From UBA9926 sp023261215 (GTDB lineage Bacteria > Pseudomonadota > Gammaproteobacteria > Pseudomonadales > Azotimanducaceae): a stretch of DNA of 64,000 bases. The stretch covers positions 1-64,000 of the forward strand of contig JAYPYV010000005.1 of assembly GCA_038136035.1 (NCBI GenBank), given 5' to 3'. Each line of letters opens with the position of its first letter. Within the stretch, counting starts at the first letter, position 1. The notes under the pieces were generated by a model. It worked only from the letters and a program-made list of their open reading frames with translations. It did not search any database and was not told the DNA's origin. Of the stretch, positions 26,572-36,753 are shown piece by piece. The translations under genes and the position numbers were made by a program.

Positions 26572-27870
26572 TCAGTTGGGCGGCATCACTCTCATTTCAA
26601 GTATAAAAGTGGCTCCCGGTCGTGCCAGGGGGTCGAAGGAGAGACGCCAACCCAAGCTGTCGGCGATCGTTTTTGCCAGTGCGAGACCGAGTCCTCGTCC
26701 TGTGGGGAGTTGGTGGTCAACGATTTGGCCGTGGATGAAGGGTTCAAACAACGAGTCATGAATGTCCGCTGCAATGCCAGGGCCCTGATCAGATATTTTG
26801 ACTCGAAGTCCCGGATCTCCATCAAAATCGATGCTGTGAGCCGAAAGCCTCAGTTGATGCGAAGGATCAAACTTGAGCGCGTTGTCTACGATAGGTTCGA
26901 GTATTTGCGTCAACGCATCGACGTCAACGCCAAGGTATTCGATTGAGTTCAGATCCAGTTCTGCATGCTCGGGCAGGACGCCGTTTGAGCGCCCCGCAAT
27001 CAGTTCCGCCACGTACGTTCTGAAATGGACCGCTCGAAACGATTCTTTTCGTTCGCCCAGGCCCCTGATTTCTAGAAAGGCGAGCATCAAAGAGACGGTT
27101 TCATTCAGATGAGTACCAGCCTCATGAATGATTCGAAGCGGCTCCGCCATCGGGCCTTCGGGCGCGTCAAGTAGGAGGAGTTCGCTCATGCCGATGACGG
27201 CATTGAGCGGCGTCTTCATTTCGTGACTGATTCTTGAAAGTAAGGAACGGCGGAGGTCTAGGAGGTCTGAGCCACTGCGAGCAAATTGGAGTGCCTCTGC
27301 TGATTGTGTCTTTAAGTTTCGGTGGGAGTCCTCCAGCGCTTTGGTCATCCGCTCGAGTTCTGCGAGCCGCATTGAATCGGCGAGCTTGCTCGCCGTGATA
27401 TTCGCGATGGCCTCAATAAAGGACTGGTGGGTCGAGGTGTAAAACTGGGGGTCGCTGTGTTCTGAATCGATGACCCCGATCGTTTTGCCTTCGTAGACAA
27501 TGGGGACTGCGAGCTCAGATCGGCGGGCTTCATCGTCAAGGATGTAGCGCTCATCGAGCAACGTATCATCGACGCGTTGCGCTGTTTGCTTTTTAGCAGC
27601 ATCCCCGACAATGCCGGCGCCGATGGCGATCTCGATAGGGTCCTTGATTAATTGACCTTCTGGGTTCTTCGGACCAAAGGCCGCCTTTTGCACCAGAATA
27701 TTACGCTCGGGATCGACAAGATAAATCACGCAATCTTCGAAGTTGAGCACACCCATGACCTCATGGGCGAGCAACCACAGCACCTCATCAATGGACGCGA
27801 GCGCGACCATCTTCTTAGAGTAGGCTTGTACCAACGCCAAAAGCTGGTCAGATGAATTGGTCGCGCGCAC
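26572..27870 (-). CDS. GAF-domain sensor histidine kinase
   Basis: 432 residues. Residues about 20-165 form a GAF domain (GAGIVGDAAKKQTAQRVDD and SELAVPIVYEGKTIGVID), a linking coiled coil spans 165-205, the phosphoacceptor H216 is in ISHEMKTPLNAVIG, and the ATPase part carries the N box (EPIVDNALKF), G1 (ISDQGPGIA) and G2 (GRGLGLALAKTIAD). There are no membrane helices, so it senses something in the cytoplasm. No response regulator gene is near, making it an orphan kinase here. It follows the LLM oxidoreductase gene by 42 bp on the same strand. Confidence 0.92.
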   Translation of the reverse strand: MRATNSSDQLLALVQAYSKKMVALASIDEVLWLLAHEVMGVLNFEDCVIYLVDPERNILVQKAAFGPKNPEGQLIKDPIEIAIGAGIVGDAAKKQTAQRVDDTLLDERYILDDEARRSELAVPIVYEGKTIGVIDSEHSDPQFYTSTHQSFIEAIANITASKLADSMRLAELERMTKALEDSHRNLKTQSAEALQFARSGSDLLDLRRSLLSRISHEMKTPLNAVIGMSELLLLDAPEGPMAEPLRIIHEAGTHLNETVSLMLAFLEIRGLGERKESFRAVHFRTYVAELIAGRSNGVLPEHAELDLNSIEYLGVDVDALTQILEPIVDNALKFDPSHQLRLSAHSIDFDGDPGLRVKISDQGPGIAADIHDSLFEPFIHGQIVDHQLPTGRGLGLALAKTIADSLGWRLSFDPLARPGATFILEMRVMPPN

Positions 27871-27912
27871 TGAGCTGCCTGCGTCAACAAATAACGAAAG
27901 ACTGCGTGGCCG

Positions 27913-28962
27913 TTAGACTTTTTCGATGAGGTTTCTCAACTGGTCACAATTTCTCACCCGCTCTTCGCTGGTCGTGCCGAGGAACGAGACGTTGAGAGAG
28001 GTCACACCGTGCTCTTTCAGGCTGGCTAATCGATCACGCACAAAGCCCTCGGAGCCAATTAAGGAGGTGGCATCGAGATAAGACTGGGGGATCGCGGCTT
28101 CAGCCTCAGATTTCCGACCAGAAAGGTACAAGTTCTGTATCGTTTCGGCCTCTTGCTCATAGCCGTATTTTCTAAAGACTTGATTGTAAAAGTTCTTTTC
28201 CTTGGCCCCCATGCCGCCAACGTAGAGTGCGATACCTGGACGCGACATGTCTCGATAAGATTCCAAGTTGTCACCGATGGCTACGGCCCCGCCTGCATAG
28301 ATATCAAGGGGCGGCCGGCCTGGATCTCGCTTAGCCGCGCCTTTTTTCAACGCATCGCCCCAGACCGCCGCTGCACCCTCTGCCATATAGAAAGCGGGTA
28401 GCCATGCGTCTGCAATTTCAGCCGTCATCTCAACGCTCTTTTCACCGAGCGTCGCAAGCGCAACGGGGATATCTTCACGGTAGGGGTGGTTGATGATTTT
28501 GAGCGGCTTACCAAGCCCAGTCCCTTGATCAGCAGGCAATGGAACTTGATACTTTTTCCCGTCATAAGTGAGCTTTTCCTCGCGCAGCCAAACTTTTCTG
28601 CAAATTTCCACCACTTCACGGAGTCGCGTCACGGGTGCGTCGTACGGCAGGCCGTGGAACCCTTCAATGACTTGGGGGCCTGAGGCACCCAGTCCGAGCA
28701 TGAAACGGCCCTCGGAGATTTCATCTATCCCTGCAGCGGTCATCGCCATCAAGGCAGGGGTTCTGCTGTAAATGTTGAGAATCCCCGAGGCGATGGTGAC
28801 TCGCTCTGTTTTAGCAGCGATGTAACCCATGGCACTCACGGCATCAAATGAATAGGCCTCGGGCACCCAAACGACGTCCAGCCCTGCTTTTTCAAGTTCG
28901 ACGACCTCTTTCGTTGCGCCACGAAATCCATGGGCGTAGCTCATCAAAGTTGAAATTTTCAT
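27913..28962 (-). CDS. LLM-class F420-type oxidoreductase
   Basis: 349 residues. TIASGILNIYSRTPALMAM, GRFMLGLGASGPQVIEGFHG and RLREVVEICRKVWL are the usual blocks of the luciferase-like group annotated as F420-dependent. Actual use of F420 rather than FMN is not shown by the sequence, and no F420 synthesis gene is in the window. AAGGA seven bases before the ATG supports the start. It leads a minus-strand run of LLM enzyme, histidine kinase, two MFS carriers and sirtuin. It is only distantly similar to the LLM gene at 1658. Confidence 0.87.
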   Translation of the reverse strand: MKISTLMSYAHGFRGATKEVVELEKAGLDVVWVPEAYSFDAVSAMGYIAAKTERVTIASGILNIYSRTPALMAMTAAGIDEISEGRFMLGLGASGPQVIEGFHGLPYDAPVTRLREVVEICRKVWLREEKLTYDGKKYQVPLPADQGTGLGKPLKIINHPYREDIPVALATLGEKSVEMTAEIADAWLPAFYMAEGAAAVWGDALKKGAAKRDPGRPPLDIYAGGAVAIGDNLESYRDMSRPGIALYVGGMGAKEKNFYNQVFRKYGYEQEAETIQNLYLSGRKSEAEAAIPQSYLDATSLIGSEGFVRDRLASLKEHGVTSLNVSFLGTTSEERVRNCDQLRNLIEKV

Positions 28963-29177
28963 AGCGTAATCCTTCTAGTCTCGATTGATCTTGATTGGTT
29001 CCCAATACGAGCGGGACGCGGCGGCGATCGATCGTTGCGCGCAGGCCCCAGGTTGATCTCGTTGATGAACGTTGCTGCTTGAACTGGGTCGATGTTCTCC
29101 ACCCATCATACGAAATTGTGGAGCTTTCGGCTAAGGGGACTAGGTTGCATCAAGAGCATCGGTCGCAGTTGATCGAG

Positions 29178-30467
29178 TTAAAGGAATAGCGCAGAACGCG
29201 CTCGCCATAGCGTCAACGCCCGAGCCAAGTAGAAGAGCGTCATGGCCGCCCAGAGACCGTGGTTAGCCAAAGGTTGAAGGACCCACCAAGAGAGGAGGAA
29301 CAAGGCGAGCGACTGAATCATGGCATTTCGCATCGCCTTTGACGCAAGCGCACCAATGAAAAGCCCATCAAGTAAGTAGGCGCTACTGGATAACAAAGGC
29401 GTTATCGCGGCCCAAAGCACAAATTCGCTCGCTTGCTGAACGACGAGGGTGTCTTTGGCGATCAGGGGTAAGAGGGCGGGGATGATAGGTAAGTACAAGA
29501 GGCTCATAATCAAACCCGTGACCCAACCAGCCCTTAGACTGGTGGCAACGACCGCTCGCACCCGGCTCGGGTCAAGCGCGCCTCGCGCTCGACCGATGAT
29601 GACCTCTGCCGCATTGGCATAGCCGTCGATGAAAAAAGCAGCAAACGCGATGAACTGCATCAGTACTAAATTGGCTGCAAGAACCTGGTCACCAAAAATG
29701 GCTCCCTGATTGGTAAACCAGGCGAAAGCGAAGATGAGGCAGAGCGTGCGCAGCATAATGTCACGATTCACGCGCAGGAGCTCGCGCCAGGCGTCTGCAT
29801 TAATGAGTGCGCGGTGGGCTTCGATGAAAGTTAAGTCAAGTAACTCACGCCGGACCAAATAAAGCCCGAAGAAGACACCGAGCCCCTCAGCCCAAACGGT
29901 TGCTTCGGCGACGCCAGAAACCCCTCGATGCCACACCAAAACGAACAAAACGTCGAGGACGATATTGGCAAAGTTAAGGAGAAGCTGGAGCGCCAAAACG
30001 GCTCGAGCTCGACCCATGCCCAATAGAAAACCTGAAATACCGATGAAAAGGAGATTCAATGGGGCGCCCCAAATGCGTACTGCAAAATAAGTCTCTGCAG
30101 TGGTTTCGACGAGAGCGGAGCCATCGGTTAATTGCCATATGACGTGGCTGAGCGGTCGCTGGATGAGCCACATCAGGGTGCCGATGACGGCCGCGAGCGA
30201 GAGGACTCTGACGAGGATTTGTCGCGCCGACACAACGTTTTCAGCACCAACCGCATTCGCTACTAACGCGGTCGTGCCCATCCGGAGAAAACCGAACCCC
30301 CAAAACAGGAAGCTGAACACCATGGTTGCGAGGGCAAGGCCGCCGAGTAGATGCGCTTCGCCCAACTGCCCTATGACTGCAACATCCACAAAACCCAGAA
30401 GAGGTGTCGCAAGGTTCGCCAAAATAACGGGGCCAGCGATTTGATTGAGCGCGCGAAAAGAGGGCAT
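29178..30467 (-). CDS. MATE-family efflux transporter (DinF-like)
   Basis: 429 residues from the ATG at 30467, preceded by AGGTGG; an upstream ATG at 30512 would add 15 polar residues. Twelve helices in two similar halves. Motif IAGPVILANLATPLLGFVDV begins the first half, and GISGFLLGMGRARAVL and FFIDGYANAAEVIIGRARG are conserved blocks of the DinF branch. Such proteins expel organic cations or bile-salt-like compounds using sodium or protons. It is divergent from the lactonase gene; nothing nearby indicates the substrate. Confidence 0.9.
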   Translation of the reverse strand: MPSFRALNQIAGPVILANLATPLLGFVDVAVIGQLGEAHLLGGLALATMVFSFLFWGFGFLRMGTTALVANAVGAENVVSARQILVRVLSLAAVIGTLMWLIQRPLSHVIWQLTDGSALVETTAETYFAVRIWGAPLNLLFIGISGFLLGMGRARAVLALQLLLNFANIVLDVLFVLVWHRGVSGVAEATVWAEGLGVFFGLYLVRRELLDLTFIEAHRALINADAWRELLRVNRDIMLRTLCLIFAFAWFTNQGAIFGDQVLAANLVLMQFIAFAAFFIDGYANAAEVIIGRARGALDPSRVRAVVATSLRAGWVTGLIMSLLYLPIIPALLPLIAKDTLVVQQASEFVLWAAITPLLSSSAYLLDGLFIGALASKAMRNAMIQSLALFLLSWWVLQPLANHGLWAAMTLFYLARALTLWRARSALFL

Positions 30468-30604
30468 CAAGGAGCCACCTGAAAGAGGGGCAGCATAGCG
30501 CGACTGGTTCAACGGGACGAGTCAGTGCAGCGAGTCAGCCAGCCGGAGTCCTATTCTTTTGAGACCATGGTTTAATGGCGCTTTCGACAAAGCGAGCCCC
30601 TACC

Positions 30605-31559
30605 ATGCAGTTTTTAGCTGGCACCTATACCCAAGGCACACAGTCGCAAGGCCTCTATTTCTTGGAGGCTGAGTCGGCATCCGCTTTGCAAGCGACAGGA
30701 CTTGACCTTGCGGTGGTTAACCCCTCGTTTCTTTGCGCGCACCCCTTTCGACCCAAAGTCTATGTGGTTGAAGAGATGGGCGCTGATGACGGCGGCGGTT
30801 GGGTCAGCTGCCTTGAGGCTGACGGGGGCACATTGCGTCAGAGCGAAAGGCATTCGACACGCGGGGATGATCCTTGTCATCTGGATGTCAGTCCTGATGG
30901 GCGTTGGTTGGCGGTCGCAAACTATTCGTCTGGGTCTGTTGAACTCTTCGCTTTAGACAGCGAGGGCGAGATTGAGCGGCATCAGCGCTCACTTGACCAC
31001 CGCGCGGAGTTTGAAGGGCGACGGGACGAACCAGGACGACATCCTGAGCGTCAGGCGGCGCCCCACGCGCATTTCGTTTCTTGGCTGGATGATACATCGC
31101 TCATGATCTGCGACTTGGGCAATGATGAGGTGTACTGCTATGAGGGGAATCCCAAAGCGCCTACCAATGACACGGAGTTTCGTTGCAGTCGACGGTGGAC
31201 CTTGCCGCGAGGTTCGGGACCCCGTCACCTGGCTTTTTCATCCGACCCTGATCTCTTCTGGGTGCTAGCGGAACTGAGTAATGAAGTGTACGTCTGCCAC
31301 TACGAAAAAGAGACGGTGGGCATCGCAGTTTCAACCTTACCCTCAGGGTGTGAGGTCTTTAGTGAAGCCGCCGAGATTGCGTTCAATAAGGAACGGTCTG
31401 AACTGTGGGTGTCTAATCGCGGGCTAGACGACGTGGTTTGTTTTGACGCCTCCAAACCCCAGATGCTCACGGTAAAGCATCGATTGGGGACGGGCGCCTA
31501 CCCACGACACTTCGCCTGGGCGGGCGGCTCGCTGGTTGTCGCGTCGAGAGACCCGGGCC
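30605..31559 (+). CDS. Lactonase-family beta-propeller protein (3' end lost in scaffold gap)
   Basis: 318 residues are visible before the run of N. It starts MQFLAGTYTQGTQSQGLYFL, the first blade of 6-phosphogluconolactonase-like (YbhE/Pgl) seven-bladed propellers. Further blades are marked by NPSFLCAHPFRPKVYVVEEM, DPCHLDVSPDGRWLAVANYS, GPRHLAFSSDPDLFWVLAEL and YPRHFAWAGGSLVVASRD. The conserved histidines and aspartates of the lactonase group (HLDVSPDG, HAHFVSW) are present. About the last 30-60 residues are expected to lie in the gap. It could hydrolyse a sugar lactone, but no pathway partner is adjacent. An in-frame ATG at 30575 would add ten residues. Confidence 0.85.
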
Positions 31560-31659
31560 NNNNNNNNNNNNNNNNNNNNNNNNNNNNNNNNNNNNNNNNN
31601 NNNNNNNNNNNNNNNNNNNNNNNNNNNNNNNNNNNNNNNNNNNNNNNNNNNNNNNNNNN
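31560..31659. other. Assembly gap (100 N)
   Basis: Exactly 100 N, a scaffolding placeholder. It removes the 3' ends of two convergent genes, the lactonase-like gene and the ABC exporter subunit. Confidence 0.99.
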
Positions 31660-33491
31660 GTCTCACCGTGCTTGAGCACGAGAATCCTGTCGGCAGACCG
31701 GATCGTTTGCAAACGGTGGGCGATGATGATGGACGTTCGACCTTGCATCAGCGTTTCAAGTGCGGATTGGACGATGGCTTCGGTCTTGGTGTCGATACTT
31801 GCGGTGGCCTCGTCCAGTATCAAAATTTCTGGATCGGCCGCTAAGACACGGGCAAAGGCTAGGAGCTGGCGCTCCCCCTGAGATAAATTCTGGCCTCGCT
31901 CGTTGAGCGGTGTGTCAAAGCCCGCCTCAAGCCGTTCAATAAACGGAGTGGCATGAACGGCGTCCGCGGCACGAATGGCATCCTGGCGACTGATTTTGGG
32001 ATTTCCCAGCCGGATATTATCCAAGATCGATCCCGAAAAGATGTGGAAGTCCTGAAGCACAACACCGATTCGCTGCCTGAGTGTCTCGCTGCGATACCGA
32101 TTGATGTCAATGCCATCAAGATAAATCATGCCATCGTCAACATCATAGAATCGCACCAGAAGGCGGATGAGCGTTGATTTTCCAGAACCCGTGGGCCCAA
32201 CCACAGCCAATTTCTCACCCGGCGAAACCGATAACGTGAAATTCTTAATCACAGGGTGATCGGGTTGATAGCCGAAATTCAAGCGGTTGAACTGCAACTC
32301 GCCTCGTAGCCGCTGGTTGGGTTCGTGAGGCGCCTCCGGTTCGGTGATGCGCTCCGGCCAGTCGAGTGCTTGGAAGATGCGTTCTGCACTGGCCATGGCC
32401 CTGAACAGCACGTTGTACTGCTGGCCCATGACGCGGATGGGTCGAATAAACATATCCACGAATTGCGTGAACAACACAACGCTGCCCAGTGTCATTTCAA
32501 GTTTTAGAACCGATTGGCCTCCGACCCAGAGAATTAACGCGAGTGCCAGATTGACCATGTTGTCCATGAAAGCGCCATAGGTGGTTTCCATTCTGATGGC
32601 ACTGATTTCTTGCGTTTGATTGGTGCGATTAATCTCTGAATAGGTGTTGAGATTCCTCTGCTCTCGATTCGAGAGTTGCACAATCTGAATGCCAGAGAGG
32701 TTCTCTTGGAGGTACTGATTGAGCTGTGAAACGCTCGAGCGGATATCACGATAGACCCGGCGAGTGGCGCGTCGGAAGATCAGCGTAAACACCGCGAAGA
32801 CAGGCACGGCAATCAGAAGCCACAGCGTCAGTGTGACGTCGATTGAGAACATCACGATGAGTGCAAGGAAAAACGGCACAAACTCGCCGGCTAGCATCCC
32901 AACGCCCATTAATAGATCAAACAATGCTTGGATATCGTTGGTGATTCGGGTCATAACACGACCGACAGCGACTTTGTCATAGAAAGCGGCGGGCCGACGT
33001 TCCATATGGGCAAACAGGTCATGCCTGAGATCCCGCAAGGCATTCAGTACCGTTCTCGAAAGCAGGATGCGATGGGCATGATAGAGTCCGTGACACAAAA
33101 GCGTCATAACGATAAAGACCAAACAGGCCCCCACGAGGGTCGAACTATCCAGCCAATGAGACACCGTCAATGTGACAGACATCAGACCAAAATCAGGCGC
33201 TGTGCTCGTGGGCGTGGCGAACAGGATGCCATCGATCACCACCCGCCCGATGAGGACTGGGAGTAAGACAGTCAGTGTCGCCGCGAGCAGGACGAAGGCG
33301 ATCGAAAGGACGCCGATGCGGGCGTGGGGTTTCGCCCAGCTGAGAATGCGGCCCAGGTACTGCAGATTCATGGCTTGGCCATGAATGTCAGCGTCAAAGA
33401 CACTGTGGTCGAGCCGGGTGCTTTGCTGGGCTGAGTGGCCCTCGAGGGCTTGCGCCTGATGCTGCAAAACTGCCTGATCGGGTGAGGTCAT
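31660..33491 (-). CDS. ABC exporter half-transporter, canonical-site subunit (3' end lost in gap)
   Basis: About 610 residues visible. Six membrane helices (residues 50-340) precede an ATPase domain with Walker A GPTGSGKST near residue 430, signature LSQGERQ, and Walker B ILILDEATASID near 550 with the catalytic glutamate in place; the switch histidine is in IIIAHRLQTI. The altered signature LSQG is the form seen in MdlB/TM288-like partners of heterodimeric exporters. Its start overlaps the stop of the other half-transporter (ATGA, 33488-33491). Expected C-terminal residues after KHGE fall in the N run. Substrates of such pairs are lipids, peptides or drugs; there is no C39 peptidase domain. 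Confidence 0.92.
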
Positions 33492-35332
33492 GGTTGACCT
33501 CCACCCGGACTAAGCTCGTCGATGGTTTCGGACCCGAGCCCGTCAGGGCGCGGGTCGTCAACACTTGGAGGTGCCAGCGCATTTTGTTGTCTCGCGAGCT
33601 CGAAGTAAGCGCCGCCGAGTTGTAGGAGTGCATGATGAGTGCCGGACTCGATCACAGTGCCTGACGATAAAAAGAGAATCTGGTCTGCATGACGAACCGT
33701 CGAAATTCGATTGGAGACGATCAGCGTGGTGGCCTCTCTTCGATGCTGTGTAAGCCCGGTGAGGATGTGTTCCTCGGTTTCCGTATCTACGGCAGAAAAA
33801 CAGTCATCGAGAATCAGCACCGGGGCCATTCGAATCAGACCGCGAGCGAGTGCCGCTCTTTGTTTTTGTCCCCCCGAAAGCGTGACGCCGCGCTCACCGA
33901 TCACCGTATCCAATCCACTTGGAAACTCGTTAAGGGTTGATTCAAGTGCTGCCAGCGCAGCGCTTTCTTGAATGGCTTCTAGAGAACGATCTGGATCGTC
34001 ATAAGAAATGTTCTCGGCGAGACTGTCAGCGAAAAGGAATGGATCCTGCAAGACCATGCACACGTGGCGCCTCAAATAGTCGAGTGGATAGTCTTCAATG
34101 GCGTGACCATCGATCAAAATCTGACCCGTGGATGGGGCTAGAAGGCGAACCAGCAGCCTGAGCAGCGTTGATTTGCCTGAGCCAACTGGACCGATGATGG
34201 CCAGTGTTTCCCCTGGGGCTACGGTGAACGAAACGTTGTTGAGGGCAGGGTGGGGTTTGCCTTCATAGTGATACCCCACAGACTGGAACGAAATCTCCCC
34301 GCGGAGTTCTGGGTGGCGGTCCGAACGTTGATCCTGGATTTCAGGTTGTTGGTCGAGAATCTCAAATAAGCGATCAGCGCCGCTGGCACCGCGCTGCCAC
34401 TGAGTGACGATGGAGCCCGCTTCCCGAATCGGCCAAAGCAATAATGCGAGGTAAGAAAAAAAGGCGGCAAAGGTGCCCAACGTGATGGCACCTGTTTCAA
34501 CCAGATGCGCGCCGTAGCCTATTAACAGCACCGTTGAACAGCCAGCCAGAACGGGCATCCATGCGCCAAGCGCGGAGCTCGCCGAGAAGAGGGCTTGGTT
34601 GTCTTCTGTGAATGTCTGATTGCTGATATCGAATCGATCGATTTCTCGACCTTCCTGAGCCATGGCTTGGACGGTTCTGATCCCGTTTAGGTTCTCCTGA
34701 ACGAAGGTAGACAGCTCCGCAAATCCTTCCTGCGTCTTCTGCGAGTGCGCATAGATTAAGCCAGCGTATCGATGGGCCACCCAGGTGATCAACGGCATGG
34801 GTAGCAAGACGCTGAGTGTCAGTTGCCAAGATAGGGTGAACATGAAGCTCAGCCCGACGACAGCCGTGAACACGAGCACCATCGTGGTTCTAATGGTACC
34901 GGCGACAAACTCCCGGATTCTGGCGATGTCATTGATCGCGCGTGCCATCAAGTCACCCACCGCAAAGCGGGTGTAGAACAATGGACCCTGTTTTTGCAGG
35001 TGGTCGAACAGTCGATTGCGCAGTGAGAAGGCCGCGTAGACACCGACCTGACGAATGAGAATTCGACTGATGATGGTGATGGAGAGCTGGCCGAGAACGC
35101 AGAGAGCGATGAGGCTCACGGGTCCCTCGAGTGCGGTTAGGACTTGATTGAAGGCCGCATCGTCGGGTGGTGTTGTGAGGTTTCCCGCAGCCGTCAAGGT
35201 ATCAATACCCTCTTTGAGATAGTAGGGGATCAGGGCTTCAAAGATTCTTGCAACCAGTAGGCCCGCCATGCCACTCCAGAACGCCAGCGCATGGCGCTGG
35301 ATATAGGGCATCACTCGGAAAAGATTGGACAT
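33488..35332 (-). CDS. ABC exporter half-transporter, degenerate-site subunit
   Basis: 614 residues from the ATG at 35332 (MSNLFRVMPYIQRHAL, a normal family start); the frame runs 29 codons further, with other ATGs at 35392 and 35419, and no ribosome binding site settles it. Six helices, then Walker A GPVGSGKST near 377, signature LSGGQKQR, and Walker B VLILDDCFSAVD near 505. The residue after the Walker B aspartate is Asp, not Glu, which marks the inactive site in MdlA/TM287-like subunits of heterodimeric exporters. Together with the next gene it should form one asymmetric exporter. The membrane domain has no peptidase or other extra domain. Confidence 0.9.
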   Translation of the reverse strand: MSNLFRVMPYIQRHALAFWSGMAGLLVARIFEALIPYYLKEGIDTLTAAGNLTTPPDDAAFNQVLTALEGPVSLIALCVLGQLSITIISRILIRQVGVYAAFSLRNRLFDHLQKQGPLFYTRFAVGDLMARAINDIARIREFVAGTIRTTMVLVFTAVVGLSFMFTLSWQLTLSVLLPMPLITWVAHRYAGLIYAHSQKTQEGFAELSTFVQENLNGIRTVQAMAQEGREIDRFDISNQTFTEDNQALFSASSALGAWMPVLAGCSTVLLIGYGAHLVETGAITLGTFAAFFSYLALLLWPIREAGSIVTQWQRGASGADRLFEILDQQPEIQDQRSDRHPELRGEISFQSVGYHYEGKPHPALNNVSFTVAPGETLAIIGPVGSGKSTLLRLLVRLLAPSTGQILIDGHAIEDYPLDYLRRHVCMVLQDPFLFADSLAENISYDDPDRSLEAIQESAALAALESTLNEFPSGLDTVIGERGVTLSGGQKQRAALARGLIRMAPVLILDDCFSAVDTETEEHILTGLTQHRREATTLIVSNRISTVRHADQILFLSSGTVIESGTHHALLQLGGAYFELARQQNALAPPSVDDPRPDGLGSETIDELSPGGGQP

Positions 35333-35571
35333 GGTCGCGGTTGCGTTGGTTGGATCGTGGATGTTTTGAGTTGGGCAGATTTCGGGCGCCATGATAAAGA
35401 GCGCGGTGTCTGCCTGCAAACCGTGACCGGTCGAATGTTGGTTCGCGTTGCCTGCCTCGCCTCGGCATAGGCGGATTCGTGCAGAAACGCTAGAACGGTG
35501 ATTATTGGGCTGGCTTGAGCGACCTCTGCTTGCGCACGTATGATCGCTCCCTGAAAACAGTGAGACATGTC

Positions 35572-36753
35572 ATGCAATACAGGCTATCCCCTGAAGACGC
35601 TGCGTTTGTCGAGGAAGTTGCCTCGTTCATTACGGCGGAACTGGATCCCGCCATGGCTCGCCGGGTCAAGTTTGGTGAACCGGTGCCCAAAGCGTACCTC
35701 GATGAATGGACCCGAACCCTCAATCGGAAAGGTTGGGCAGCGCCGAATTGGCCGATCGAGTATGGCGGGACGGGCTGGAACATGCTGCGTCGCCATCTGT
35801 TTGACCAGGCGATGCGCGTGCACCATGCGCCGCAGACGGAGGGGTTTGGATTCAACATGGTCGGACCCGCGATCATCAAATATGGCAGTGAGGCGCAAAA
35901 GGCGCACTACCTTCCAAAAATATTGAATCAGGATATGAATTGGTGCCAGGGATATTCCGAGCCGGGCGCGGGGTCTGATTTGGCCAGCGTGAGTACGCGC
36001 GCGGTGCTCGATGGTGATCAATATGTGGTGAACGGTTCCAAGATTTGGACTTCGCGCGCAGAGGTCGCAGATCATATTTTTCTTCTGGTGCGCACCAACC
36101 CAGATGCCAAGAAGCAGCTGGGAATCACGTTCTTGTTAATGGATATGAATCAGCCTGGTGTCGAGGTCAAGCCCTTACTGGCTTTTAACGGGGCGCGACT
36201 TTGGAATCAGGTCTTTTTTGAGAATGCGAGGGTTCCCAAGGAGAATTGTCTGGGTGGCGAAAATCAGGGTTGGTCTGTGGCGAAAAGCTTACTGGGAGAT
36301 GAACGACTGCTCGTCTCTAGGGTAGGGGAGAACCAGCGAATTTGTCGGCGCCTCTTGGAACTCTTAGCCGAACCCCCTATCACGCTCGCGGGTGACGGGG
36401 CTTGGACAAAGCGCCTCGCTGAGACACGAATTCGCCTGGAGGCACTCGAAGCCTCGGCGCTGAGATTGCTCACTAAATTTGATCAGGGCGGCGCTATCGG
36501 TGCTGAGCCTTCAATGTTGAAGTTACAAGGCAGTCAACTTGTTCAGGCCTTTGATACGCTCCTCATGGGTTTGATCGGAGAATACGCGCTGCCTGAAAAC
36601 CGATTTCAACGGGAGGCGGGTGCAACACCGATCTGTCATGAATCCATCGATATGATTGCCAGTGGTCGTTACCACCATCGAGGGTTCACGCTGGCCGGCG
36701 GAACCAGCGAAATTCAGCACGACATTATCGCCAAATCAGTGCTGGGGCTCTGA
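35572..36753 (+). CDS. Acyl-CoA dehydrogenase family protein
   Basis: 393 residues from ATG 35572; the frame is open further upstream but the extra residues are not family-like. WAAPNWPIEYGGTGW, WCQGYSEPGAGSDLAS and VNGSKIWTSRAEVADHIF are the standard FAD-binding blocks, and the end FTLAGGTSEIQHDII closes the active site. It oxidises an acyl-CoA to the enoyl-CoA with FAD. The subfamily (WxxxxWPxEYGGxG, large C-terminal GGTSE) is the one often found in degradation of bulky substrates such as steroids, but the substrate is not predictable. It is divergent from the ABC exporter. Confidence 0.9.
   Translation: MQYRLSPEDAAFVEEVASFITAELDPAMARRVKFGEPVPKAYLDEWTRTLNRKGWAAPNWPIEYGGTGWNMLRRHLFDQAMRVHHAPQTEGFGFNMVGPAIIKYGSEAQKAHYLPKILNQDMNWCQGYSEPGAGSDLASVSTRAVLDGDQYVVNGSKIWTSRAEVADHIFLLVRTNPDAKKQLGITFLLMDMNQPGVEVKPLLAFNGARLWNQVFFENARVPKENCLGGENQGWSVAKSLLGDERLLVSRVGENQRICRRLLELLAEPPITLAGDGAWTKRLAETRIRLEALEASALRLLTKFDQGGAIGAEPSMLKLQGSQLVQAFDTLLMGLIGEYALPENRFQREAGATPICHESIDMIASGRYHHRGFTLAGGTSEIQHDIIAKSVLGL

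Noticed and set aside
33488..35332. The ABC pair as the exporter for the double-glycine peptide
   Set aside because: Neither subunit has an N-terminal C39 peptidase domain, and the genes are about 19 kb from the peptide gene.
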